This document shows, piece by piece, positions 9,901 through 18,400 of a stretch of 64,000 nucleotides of DNA. Positions within the stretch are counted from its first letter, which is position 1; every line of letters starts with the position of its first letter. Both the position numbers and the translations under genes were made by a program. The stretch comes from Lachnospiraceae bacterium (GTDB lineage Bacteria > Bacillota > Clostridia > Lachnospirales > Lachnospiraceae), in contig SVEH01000001.1 in NCBI GenBank assembly GCA_015057455.1, positions 1 to 64,000 on the forward strand, given 5' to 3'. The notes beneath the pieces were generated by a model that was not told where the DNA came from, searched no databases, and worked only from the letters and a program-made list of their open reading frames with translations.

Positions 9901-10143
9901 TGAACCTTCAAATATTCTAGATAACTCGTTATTATAATAATCAATATATTCTTCATCTGTACATCCTAATAACGTAAGAATTTTTTCATTTGCTATATAT
10001 GCTTTTACTTCTTCATCTTCTAACTTTAATTGTAATATTCCTCCTGGAAGTTTCATGAGAAATTTATTTATCATTCCCTCTGTTTCTATATTTAATCCAC
10101 TTTCAGAGACATTCTTTTGTTGAATTTTCTTATGTGAACTCAT
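6934..10143 (-). CDS. PAS-PAS-GGDEF-GAF-GGDEF-EAL c-di-GMP signalling protein, likely phosphodiesterase
   Basis: 1069 residues from the ATG at 10143 (SD AAAGAGGGTG). Two PAS-like domains (~30-265) precede a first GGDEF domain whose signature reads RIGGDKF (~352, Lys in place of the usual Glu). A GAF-like domain (~470-640) follows, then a second GGDEF fold with no signature (CRSFSDNF instead). The C-terminal EAL domain (~815-1060) keeps EALVRW, SVNVSR, LTEN, DDFGSGYSS, EGVET and the terminal QGFLYSKP motif. No transmembrane helix is evident, so it is cytoplasmic. The most likely activity is hydrolysis of c-di-GMP to pGpG, tuned by the PAS/GAF and inactive GGDEF domains (inference). It is divergent from thiT. 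Confidence 0.9.
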   Translation of the reverse strand: MSSHKKIQQKNVSESGLNIETEGMINKFLMKLPGGILQLKLEDEEVKAYIANEKILTLLGCTDEEYIDYYNNELSRIFEGSFVKKIEKFLADDSMEIENEEQKIHTYNGEEKWVLISCSKIAEDNNKAIFMYVMGIDIEKHAQKNILNENATFRHLLNNEADIMFEYDIETNIIILNMVSENGTLEEKKTYKFSELVHNSGFIHESDKDKLIKMSWLDDTATEEIRIHSIDGSYIWCSVKAVALKNDDYTNKKIIGWIKNINDRKQNTQYLEDLEKRDTLTKLYNGDYVKGLIADYIRNSNKQDVSAMVILDIDNFHIINEKVGTVFGDAVLINVATEIKKVVRSDDIIARIGGDKFLIFLKNVEGSEHVIACVKRIQELISGITLGEVSSFEMTCSIGIALTSQNNSRIYQELFKNTDSALHYAKMYGKNRYEIYDKKNMSKSKNSKLYNVYSESIKNYDTKADLEKELTTEVLGIISKTKDIKEGIRKILDAIGRKFDATNVNIAQLYNKRFVITHNWSYNGIEHDDEVLSIRMDKTLKDSYISLFDNRIFTVDDTDTVLDTSQARWLIEKYGIKSFMQGALMDEDELVAVISIMDMSEKRCWDTNHCNALRAVSKILTNYLIQLRDAVIKENKINEMKNYDTLTGLPLKNNFKASVKKIIKNNPDKKYMIVNVDFIRFKYVNDTFGYDKGDKVIKDFARMIQKNQYGIIDGCRSFSDNFLLLQEYIDNDTTEILLQQMEEDFLARLRKKYVGINLGFSIGVCVIEDNYGDIMGPIDNSGLARKYAKETNKTIHFFDEEMKKMIQMEFEILNSMEHALTHSEFKVYYQPKVNIADGSIAGAEALVRWKKPNDKIISPDKFIPLFEKNGFVINLDFFVYEEVCKTMRRWLDSEFKIVPVSVNVSRIHLADKDKFINDFVSLVDKYKIPHELIELELTENIFLNNTEAAITTMAELKKLGFVLSIDDFGSGYSSLNILKDVTSDVLKLDKAFFGKDKLQKEEQIILTSIVEMARKLDIKVLSEGVETTEQSQFLKGIQCDMAQGFLYSKPVPLREFEKMLNDDMSFGVY

Positions 10144-10182
10144 AAATACACCCTCTTTTGCGAATATAATTTCATAAGCCAC

Positions 10183-10420
10183 GCTTATAATAAAATTATA
10201 TCATTTTTACCATTTTTTAACAACGAATAATGGTGGTTTTGGTACGATTTTACTAATGACACCCGTGACTTTATACCCACGTTTTTTTTATTTCTACTAG
10301 GTCCTCTATTAAATTTATTAATATTTTAGATTTCTTATAGTGATTACATTTGAGCCTTTAATTACACTACATATTGATAAAATTTATATAAACTCTCTAT
10401 TATTATCTATTTTATACTAT
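10183..10420. other. Divergent intergenic region, left part
   Basis: AT-rich DNA between the EAL gene and the thiT promoter. It must contain the minus-strand promoter of the EAL gene, but I see no clear -35/-10 pair, no repeat and no ORF of interest. Confidence 0.5.
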
Positions 10421-10429
10421 TTTTTTACA

Positions 10430-10458
10430 TTGACACTCTTTTTATTATCTGTTATATT
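10430..10458 (+). promoter_or_regulatory. SigA-type promoter of thiT
   Basis: TTGACA at 10430-10435 and TATATT at 10453-10458, with a 17-base spacer. Transcription would start near 10465, just upstream of the TPP aptamer. Confidence 0.75.
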
Positions 10459-10485
10459 ACATATGAAAATAATTTAATATAGCTT

Positions 10486-10578
10486 TATATAAGCTAGGGG
10501 AGCCATGGCTGAGAAGTACAATTTTGTATAAACCCTCATAACTTGATCTGATTAATATCAGCGAAAGGAAGCTAATTC
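10486..10578 (+). ncRNA. TPP riboswitch (THI element)
   Basis: The conserved aptamer pieces are all visible: GGGGAGCC (10497-10504), GGCTGAGAAG, CTTGATCTGATTAATATCAG and CGAAAGGAAGC. This is the thiamine pyrophosphate sensor. It lies directly upstream of thiT. Downstream, CTCCTA (10584-10589) can pair with TAGGAG (10604-10609), which contains the SD AGGAGG. Sequestering the ribosome binding site is thus the probable off-state. The same helix is followed by seven T residues, so premature termination is also possible. Confidence 0.93.
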
Positions 10579-10617
10579 GGTTTCTCCTATTATGTATTTT
10601 TTTTAGGAGGTTTTTTT

Positions 10618-11226
10618 ATGTCACAAATTAACGAAAGTAACACTGTAACAAAAAAAGAAGCATTAGCTCAAGCTAGTACTTCTTCAAAGGTAAGATTATC
10701 AACAAAAGAAATTGCAATTTCTGGATTGCTACTTGCATTAGCTTTTATATTATCTAATATAAAATTAATGCCTCTAGCTGCAGGCGGTTCAATTGCAATG
10801 ATTAGTATGATATTCGTTTCTTTAATAGGTTACTGGTTTGGTGCAAAAGTAGGTTTGATTGCTGCTCTTGCATACGGTTTTCTACAATTAGCATTAGGTG
10901 GTTATGTTATTCATCCTGTTCAAATGCTATTTGACTACCCTATTGCATTTATGTGTTTAGGATTTTCAGGTTTATTCCGTAACAAAAAACATGGTTTAGC
11001 AATAGGTTTCCTTGTAGGAAATATATTAAAATATCTATGCCACGTATTTACAGGTGTAGTATTCTTTAGCGAGGCTGGAGCATCATTAAGTGCATCACTT
11101 TCATATTCATTAGTATACAATGCTTATGTTGTACCTGAAGTTATTATTACTTTAATTTTAATCCCTATTTTATTACCAGTAATATATAGATTAAAAATCA
11201 CAACTTTAGATAATTCTCAAGCATAA
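10618..11226 (+). CDS. thiT: ThiT-type thiamine ECF transporter S component
   Basis: 202 residues. The SD AGGAGG at 10605-10610 is followed by ATG at 10618. After a ~28-residue hydrophilic N-terminus there are six membrane helices. The family-typical segments are HPVQMLFDYPIAF, the glycine-rich GLFRN loop, CHVFTGVVFF, and YSLVYNAYVVPEV near the end. ThiT binds thiamine in the membrane and works with a shared EcfA/A'/T module encoded elsewhere. Control by the TPP riboswitch immediately upstream supports the substrate assignment. A single-gene transcript is likely, since a hairpin terminator follows at 11285-11323. Confidence 0.92.
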   Translation: MSQINESNTVTKKEALAQASTSSKVRLSTKEIAISGLLLALAFILSNIKLMPLAAGGSIAMISMIFVSLIGYWFGAKVGLIAALAYGFLQLALGGYVIHPVQMLFDYPIAFMCLGFSGLFRNKKHGLAIGFLVGNILKYLCHVFTGVVFFSEAGASLSASLSYSLVYNAYVVPEVIITLILIPILLPVIYRLKITTLDNSQA

Positions 11227-11284
11227 AAATGTATACATTATATATTGTATATAATTCAGATATTTTAAAGTAAAAGGTTAAAAT

Positions 11285-11323
11285 AAAGGATGTGTATTTC
11301 TTCTATTTAAATACACATCCTTT
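11285..11323. terminator. Bidirectional terminator between thiT and the sortase gene
   Basis: A 15-bp perfect stem, AAAGGATGTGTATTT (11285-11299) with AAATACACATCCTTT (11309-11323), lies between two convergent genes. Confidence 0.85.
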
Positions 11324-11344
11324 ACTATTTTACACAACTATTTA

Positions 11345-12142
11345 TTAAGATACTGGTTCCGCTTCATTTCCTTGTGTTTGACTTGCATCTTCTTTTAATC
11401 TTGCAACTACTGCAAATCTTCCGTTTTCAACATGATAACTACATGTTGATAAGGTTATAAATCTATCTCCGTATTTAGTTTCAACACCTGTATCATATTC
11501 TCTTACACTTTTTACATAATTAACAAATGTATTATACTCTTCTTCTGTTTCTGCACCAAAGTATTTATAATATCTAAATGATGTTGTATCTGATTTCTTT
11601 AATACCTTTGCGTAAAATGCACCTAATATTTCATATGTTCCCTGTTCGTATAATGTGTTAAATGTTATTGTTGGGTGTGCATCATAATATGATTTATTAG
11701 CATACTCACTTAAAGAACCAAACATTGTATCATTTTTCATATTATGTCCATATATTATAATATTTGTATTTGGTGTAGAAATTTGACTATTAGCATCAAT
11801 ATATAATGTTCCTTCTTTATTGTCTGCTTTATCAAAACTTCTATATAAGTAGAATTCATTATCGCCTTCCGTAAACATAACTGGATAATCAATTGGTGTG
11901 CCATCAATTTTTAACCATCCAATTGTATCTTGGTTTTTTTCATAATATGGTACTAAATCTGGCAACATAACTTTGGGCGTTGGCGTTGGTACTGGAGTTA
12001 TTGTTGGTTTTACTTCCTCTTGTACAGCCACTTCTTTTTCTACATCATCTACTAATACTTTCTTAACTACTATTACACCTGCTACTATACATGCAATAAC
12101 TAAAACTATAATTATTGCATTAAGTTTTTTGTTTAAATTCAT
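11345..12142 (-). CDS. srtB: Class B sortase
   Basis: 265 residues. The N-terminal membrane anchor (~9-27) is followed by a Pro/Thr-rich linker (~46-57), then the sortase beta-barrel. Catalytic residues are visible: His133 in YGHNMKN, Cys234 in TLSTCSYH and Arg242 in NGRFAVVAR. The class B features are the long insert between His and Cys with a helix, and the YIDANSQ segment. Sortases cleave a C-terminal sorting motif and attach proteins to peptidoglycan. The gene starts four bases after the stop of the HD-GYP gene, so the two are surely one transcript. No obvious NPQTN-type substrate is encoded next door. Confidence 0.92.
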   Translation of the reverse strand: MNLNKKLNAIIIVLVIACIVAGVIVVKKVLVDDVEKEVAVQEEVKPTITPVPTPTPKVMLPDLVPYYEKNQDTIGWLKIDGTPIDYPVMFTEGDNEFYLYRSFDKADNKEGTLYIDANSQISTPNTNIIIYGHNMKNDTMFGSLSEYANKSYYDAHPTITFNTLYEQGTYEILGAFYAKVLKKSDTTSFRYYKYFGAETEEEYNTFVNYVKSVREYDTGVETKYGDRFITLSTCSYHVENGRFAVVARLKEDASQTQGNEAEPVS

Positions 12143-12145
12143 CTA

Positions 12146-13843
12146 TTAATTATCTCCTTCTTTACTCTCTTGTGCTTCTATAGCATCTGGATACTTCCTA
12201 TATACTTCTAGTAATTCTTCATATTTTTCTTTAAATAATTCAACCGCCTCTGGTGCAAACTGAGTTCCTGAATTATTTACAATCTCATTATATGCATCAT
12301 CTAATGTCCACGCTGGTTTATAACATCTTTTACTTATAAGTGCATCAAATACATCTATTACAGATACATATCTAGAATAAAAATCTATTTCTTCACCTTT
12401 CAAAGCATTATATCCTGTTCCATCCCAGCGCTCATGATGTTGCATTGCAATATTTCTAGCAATTTTCATCATTTTACCTGGAACATCTTTTAATAAAGCT
12501 CCTCCATATTTTGTATGTTCTTTTATAATTGAAAACTCTTCTGGAGTTAACTTTCCTGGTTTATCAAGTACTGCCGACGGTACTATTAATTTTCCAACAT
12601 CATGTAGCATGGCTGCACAAGCCAAATCATCACATTCTCTATGACTCTTACATATACTCTTACCAAATACTCTCATATACTCAGATACACGCTTAATGTG
12701 ATGTCCTGTTTCCTCTGACTTAGACTCTGAAATCTTTGAAAATTGATATATCAATTTTTCTTGAGATTCTCTCATCTGATTTTGTGCTTGCTTTGTACTA
12801 ATACATAACTTAATAGAATTGTATAATACACTCATTGTAACACTATTTGAATTTACATTCATATCAAGTGTTGCATCTACTAGAATAAATCCAACTAATT
12901 GATCTTGATCATAAAATGTCATTATAATTGAATCATCACATGTTACACAATTTCCTTCGTTTTGTATATTTTCTTTTACTATTTTTATTTTCTTTCCACC
13001 ATATTCTACATATAAAAATCTCTCATCTTCAGATACTTTATCATCCTGTCTTTCATACAACTCATTTATAGCTAAAAATCCGTCATTTTCATCATTCTTT
13101 AATACAATAATACTTTTTACATTTTCTCTTGTTCCCTGTAAAAACTTAATAATTCTAAATAGTGATCCTCCCACACTTTGAATAAATGTTACATCACTTT
13201 CTGTCATTATCATATCATGACATTCTATAAATATTCTTTTCAAACCATTTGTTGACTTTTCTAGATCCTCACCATATTCTAATATATTATTAATGGTACT
13301 ATCAAATCTTAAAATATTAAAGTAACATATAAGAGCTACTGCTATTATAACTAATGCTCTAGGGAAAAATCCATATAACAATGATCTTGTTACTGTATAA
13401 AATGGATCATCTACGTTTAATGTAACTATAGGTGCTAAAATATGTGCAACAAATAATATTAATACATTAGTAGAAACTGCTGTATACATAACCTTCTTAC
13501 TATTATACACACTAGCTACTAATATAGGAATACATAATGCAACCACTATATAGAATGTAAATATTACATACTCTGCTGCTACAATTAAACTCATTCCCAC
13601 TATAACCATATATTTAACCCATCGTTCATTTATCTTTAACACCAGGATTACATATACAGGTATTATAGCCATTACAATAATTATTACTGAGCATATTATT
13701 GTTTTTATCTTCGGCAATATAAATATTCCTAATACTTCAAACACAATCAATATTGCCATTAATAATATAACAATTAAAAAGATATAAGACATTTCTATGT
13801 TAGCTTGCTTTTCTTTTTTAGACATTATATCTTCTTTTTTCAT
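12146..13843 (-). CDS. Membrane HD-GYP-domain c-di-GMP phosphodiesterase
   Basis: 565 residues. Six or so N-terminal membrane helices (~20-190) precede a GAF-like cytoplasmic region (~200-350) and a C-terminal HD-GYP domain (~375-545). The domain shows HHIKRVSEY, HDVGK (~415), the KEHTKYGG His, QHHERWDGTGY and DVFDAL. The GYP signature reads GYN, a common deviation; the metal-ligand His/Asp residues are present. Expected reaction: hydrolysis of c-di-GMP to GMP. SD AGGGTG before the ATG at 13843. It forms an operon with the sortase gene downstream. Confidence 0.9.
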   Translation of the reverse strand: MKKEDIMSKKEKQANIEMSYIFLIVILLMAILIVFEVLGIFILPKIKTIICSVIIIVMAIIPVYVILVLKINERWVKYMVIVGMSLIVAAEYVIFTFYIVVALCIPILVASVYNSKKVMYTAVSTNVLILFVAHILAPIVTLNVDDPFYTVTRSLLYGFFPRALVIIAVALICYFNILRFDSTINNILEYGEDLEKSTNGLKRIFIECHDMIMTESDVTFIQSVGGSLFRIIKFLQGTRENVKSIIVLKNDENDGFLAINELYERQDDKVSEDERFLYVEYGGKKIKIVKENIQNEGNCVTCDDSIIMTFYDQDQLVGFILVDATLDMNVNSNSVTMSVLYNSIKLCISTKQAQNQMRESQEKLIYQFSKISESKSEETGHHIKRVSEYMRVFGKSICKSHRECDDLACAAMLHDVGKLIVPSAVLDKPGKLTPEEFSIIKEHTKYGGALLKDVPGKMMKIARNIAMQHHERWDGTGYNALKGEEIDFYSRYVSVIDVFDALISKRCYKPAWTLDDAYNEIVNNSGTQFAPEAVELFKEKYEELLEVYRKYPDAIEAQESKEGDN

Positions 13844-13853
13844 AGTCTCTTCA

Positions 13854-14205
13854 CCCTCTTACACATTTATCATATCTTACTATATTATAAAGCTATAATC
13901 TAATTTCAACCCATAAAAACAACTATTTTTAATATTAAATTCACTAATTTCATTAAATATATTCATAAAAATATACTATCACGTCTTTTTATATCGGAGT
14001 TTAGATTTGTTTTATTTAGGAAATTTAATTATATATGGAAAAAATAGTAAATATGTATTATACTATAGTTTGTGAAAAGTTATTCTAGTTGACTTATATC
14101 AACTTAAATACTTTTGAATTACGGACATTTTACAATGCTAAACCTAGTTTTATATATACTTCTAATGTTTAGCATTATATATAATATTTTGAATGGAGGA
14201 TACTT
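13854..14205. promoter_or_regulatory. Divergent control region of icd with two inverted repeats
   Basis: AT-rich region between the HD-GYP gene and icd. Two symmetric features are visible: GTTGACTTATATCAAC at 14088-14103, and a 10-base inverted repeat AATGCTAAAC (14134-14143) / GTTTAGCATT (14167-14176) just upstream of the icd SD. Either could be an operator, and the second could form a leader hairpin. No confident -35/-10 pair was found and no ORF is apparent. Confidence 0.5.
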
Positions 14206-15402
14206 ATGGAAAAAATCAAAATGACAACCCCTATTGTTGAAATGGATGGAGACGAGATGACTCGTATTTTATGGCAATATATTAAAGATGAATTGCTTCT
14301 ACCTTTTATTGACTTAAAAACAGAATATTACGATTTAGGTCTTGAATACAGGAATCAAACTGATGACCAAGTAACAATAGATAGTGCTAATGCAACTAAA
14401 AAATATGGTGTTGCTGTTAAATGTGCAACAATTACACCTAATGCTGCACGTGTTGAAGAATATAATCTTAAAGAGATGTGGAAAAGTCCTAACGGTACTA
14501 TTAGAGCAATGCTAGACGGTACAGTTTTTAGAACACCTATCATTGTTAACGGTATTGAACCTTGCGTTAAGAATTGGAAGAAACCTATTACTATTGCTAG
14601 ACATGCTTATGGTGATATATATAAGAATGTAGAGATACAAGTTCCATCTGCTGGTACAGCAAAACTTGTATTTGAAGGTGCTGATGGTTCTGTAACAGAA
14701 GAAATTATACATAAGTTTGATGATGAAGGTATTATTCAAGGTGTTCATAACACTTCTGCTTCTATCGCAAGTTTTGCAAGAAGTTGCTTCAACTATGCAC
14801 TTGATACAAAACAAGATTTATGGTTTGCTACTAAAGATACAATTTCTAAAAAATATGATCATAGATTTAAAGATATATTTAATGAAATATATGAAGTTGA
14901 ATATTCAGAAGCATTTGAAATTGCTGGTATAACATATTTCTACACACTAATAGATGATGCTGTAGCTAGAGTTATGAAAGCTGAAGGTGGGTTTATTTGG
15001 GCTTGTAAAAACTATGATGGTGATGTTATGAGCGATATGATTTCATCAGCTTTTGGTTCACTTGCTATGATGACTTCAGTTCTAGTTTCTCCAGAAGGTC
15101 ACTATGAATATGAAGCAGCTCATGGTACAGTACAACGCCACTACTACAAACATCTTAAAGGTGAAGAAACTTCTACAAACTCTGTAGCTACTATTTTTGC
15201 ATGGACTGGCGCTTTAAGAAAACGTGGAGAACTTGACTCTAACGATGACTTGATTAACTTTGCAGCCAAACTAGAAAAAGCAACAATTGACACTATTGAA
15301 TCAGGCACAATGACTAAGGATTTAGCTCTTATTACTACTTTGGAGAATCCTAATGTTGTTAATAGCCTTGATTTCATCAAGGCTATCAGAGAAAGATTAT
15401 AG
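14206..15402 (+). CDS. icd: NADP-type isocitrate dehydrogenase
   Basis: 398 residues, SD GGAGGA. It belongs to the homodimeric subfamily shared with eukaryotic enzymes, which is common in Clostridia, rather than the E. coli type. Diagnostic stretches: [15 protein letters not shown] at the N-terminus, the SPNGTIR substrate loop, KDTISKKYD, the metal-binding NYDGDVMSD, and [18 protein letters not shown] for cofactor binding. Reaction: isocitrate to 2-oxoglutarate and CO2 with NADP, giving the glutamate precursor in the oxidative branch. Length is normal. It stands alone, with no citrate synthase or aconitase next to it, and is followed by a hairpin at 15428-15455. Confidence 0.95.
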   Translation: MEKIKMTTPIVEMDGDEMTRILWQYIKDELLLPFIDLKTEYYDLGLEYRNQTDDQVTIDSANATKKYGVAVKCATITPNAARVEEYNLKEMWKSPNGTIRAMLDGTVFRTPIIVNGIEPCVKNWKKPITIARHAYGDIYKNVEIQVPSAGTAKLVFEGADGSVTEEIIHKFDDEGIIQGVHNTSASIASFARSCFNYALDTKQDLWFATKDTISKKYDHRFKDIFNEIYEVEYSEAFEIAGITYFYTLIDDAVARVMKAEGGFIWACKNYDGDVMSDMISSAFGSLAMMTSVLVSPEGHYEYEAAHGTVQRHYYKHLKGEETSTNSVATIFAWTGALRKRGELDSNDDLINFAAKLEKATIDTIESGTMTKDLALITTLENPNVVNSLDFIKAIRERL

Positions 15403-15419
15403 TTTTGACTATATTGGGA

Positions 15420-15457
15420 ACTAGCATAATAGGCTCCACTTGCGCGGAGCCTATTAT
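15420..15457. terminator. Hairpin terminator of icd, also a member of the dispersed hairpin family
   Basis: AATAGGCTCC (15428-15437) pairs with GGAGCCTATT (15446-15455). The preceding ACTAGCATAA and the GGCTCC...GGAGCC hairpin recur near 41031-41060, 63872-63891 and in the repeat copies at 1-30 and 40530-40552. It separates convergent icd and the protease gene. Confidence 0.7.
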
Positions 15458-15462
15458 TAAAA

Positions 15463-18400
15463 CTATAATATGCAATTAACTTTAAGTTCTTTTACGACTT
15501 TTTGACCGCTAAGATCTATAACTTCAAATACAACTTCGTTCATTCCTTCTTCTAGTTGAACTTCAAAGTCAAAGTTTCTTATCATTGGCTTCTCAAATGA
15601 AGCAGTTATACTTTCGCTTCCACAGAATACATTATCTCCATTCACTGTCATTGAACCTATATTAACATAAGTTGTTATAATTCCCTTTAAGTTGAATGTA
15701 TCTGTATTTGCTGTTATTACTCCATTTTCATCTACTTTTAATGATTCATCAAAATCTACTACTAAATCGTTATAGTATAATTCTGCTGATGTTTCATTTG
15801 ATATTCCATCTTTTTCAACTAAGATATTTATTCTTGTTTTTCCGCCAGTAACCTTTACATTATACTCAAAGCTTCTATTTTTAGGATTTACTGTTACTAC
15901 CTCTTCGTTAATTTCTAACTTATCTGGCATTCCACCTAATACACCTCTTACTGTAAATGTACCGTCTTCATTTAACATATCTTTTGTTATTATTGATGTC
16001 TCCAAATTAGCTTGTATAGCAAAATCTAGTTCTGTACAGTCTAATTTATAATCTTCTGCTTTTGTTGTATCATATAAAACAACTTCCACAAAGTTCATAT
16101 TACCATCTATATCACTTACAAATACTGCTATACTTGATCTTCTAGTAACTAGTTGTGTATTTATTGTAAATAATCCACCACCATTATTAGTTGCTACACC
16201 AAATTCTCCAGTGTCTGTAATCATATACATTACTTGTAATTGTCCGGCATTTGAGTCTTTATCTGTAGCTCTTACTTGGAATGAATAATTCTTTGTAGCA
16301 TCATCATTTAATAATACTAATGAAGCTGCTTGTAATGGATAGTTATTTACTTTATCCATTGTGTAGTTTTTAACTATCTCTACATCTGGTATACTTGTAT
16401 CTAAATATCTTAAGTCATCTGATGTTTCTCCATCTTCTAACTCTTCTGATAATAATTCATCATCTGTCATTTTTGTAGCATCATCTACTACAACCATTTC
16501 CATAGCCATATTACCAGCATTATCTTCTACCATTAAGTATACTGTTGCATTATTTACCTTACCAAGGTTAACTTCATACTCACCATTTTCATTAATATCT
16601 GTTTCTGCATATACTTTACCTAATGCACCTTCCATAGGTTGAGCTCCAGAGCCTTCTTTAGCATTCTTCATAATATATACATAATAATATGGTGATACTG
16701 ATTGGTCATCACTAACCTTAAAGTTTAATACTGTATCTTTATTCTTCTCTACTACTGTATAATTATCTACAACTGGTGCAGTATTATCAATCTTTACAGG
16801 CATTGTCACTACTTGTGGTAATGAATTTTTAGCTAATTTTGATTCTAATCTTATATAATATTGTCCCTCTGGTGCAACTTCATATTGTTTTGTCTTCTTA
16901 TTATATAGTTTTCCATCCCAGTTTACTATATCACCTGCAGCATAGTTCATTAATTCTGTTGCTGCATATCCTGCTGCAATATCTGCTAAGGTTAATTTTG
17001 ATGTATCAATACATGTTGCAACTGTTCTTACAACATTCTTATCTGCATCAAGTACTTTTACGCTTACTTCACTTGCATTTCTAAGTTGTGTAATATATGG
17101 TGCAACAGCATCTCTTACTCCATCTTCGTTAGGAGAGATTGCATTTTTACTACTATCAAATACTGTTCCAATTCTCTTAACATCTTTTAAATCTGCTTTC
17201 TTAACTGATACAGATGCGAAATTCTCGCCTTCAATATAATTAGCATCTGATACTAAGTCTAATGCATATGTTGATTTAGCATTTAAACTTGCAGTAATTT
17301 CATCCTTACTAAATGCTGTACCTTCTGCAATTGTACCTATATATGTCATTTTATCTGACTTGTTCTTGTCAAATTCATATAACTTATATTCTACAAATGA
17401 CTCTGTATCAATTGTAAATGTATATGCACCTTCTTTTTTACATTCAAATACAAATGAATGTTCATTTTCTCCATTGTTAGGAGCATTTGTTGTTCTATTT
17501 ACTTTTAAGTAATTTATCTTAACTTGTTTCTTTTCTGCTTCAAATGCTGAAATATCTTCATTTTTAAAGTATTCAGCTTTATCAAATTTTACTGTAGTCA
17601 ATCCTGTTTCAGCTTGTGTAGGGAACACTTGAACATAGTATTTCTTTCCTTGTTTCATACTAAACTCAAATGGTCTATCTCCACCAATTGAACCACTTAT
17701 AATACTTCCTGTTACAAAGTTCATATTCTTATCATATATTAAAACATATGGAACTAATGAGCTGTTTGCATATATTTTCACACCTGTATTCTCATCAGCT
17801 GATAATTTATATAAACCGTAATCACCTGCATTAATAATTGGTAATTCAGCCTCTTCTCCTACTTTAACACTAACAGCTTCTTCTTTGTTAGGTACAGCTT
17901 CTTCCACTAAACCTGCTGTTCTAATTACTCTGCTAATAGCACTTTTATCTGCTGCACTTAACACTTTATCTGCTGCCATATTATTTATCCCTGAGCTATC
18001 TGCATCATACGCAACATAATCTCTTCCTAAATAATCATCTAATTCTCCACTGCCATATCCTACAAGACCTGTGCTTGAAGATAATCCTAATGCATTATTT
18101 ACACCATTAAAGTATGCATTTTCTCCTTCGTAAATAGGAGCATCTATAATTGTTTCTTTTGAATAATCTCCATTAAATCCAAGAACTGGTAGCCCTAAAT
18201 CTTGAACACCATTACCCTTTAGTACAATAAATCCTTCAACATATTTATCTTTCTCATATGTATCTGGTAATGTGACTGTTGCATTTACTGTAACAGTACT
18301 TCCTGGAGCAACTTTAATCTCTGACATATCATAAGTGATTTTTGCTCCATTTACTGGCTTAATACCATATGCATAAACACCTGTATTAAAATCATTCTCT

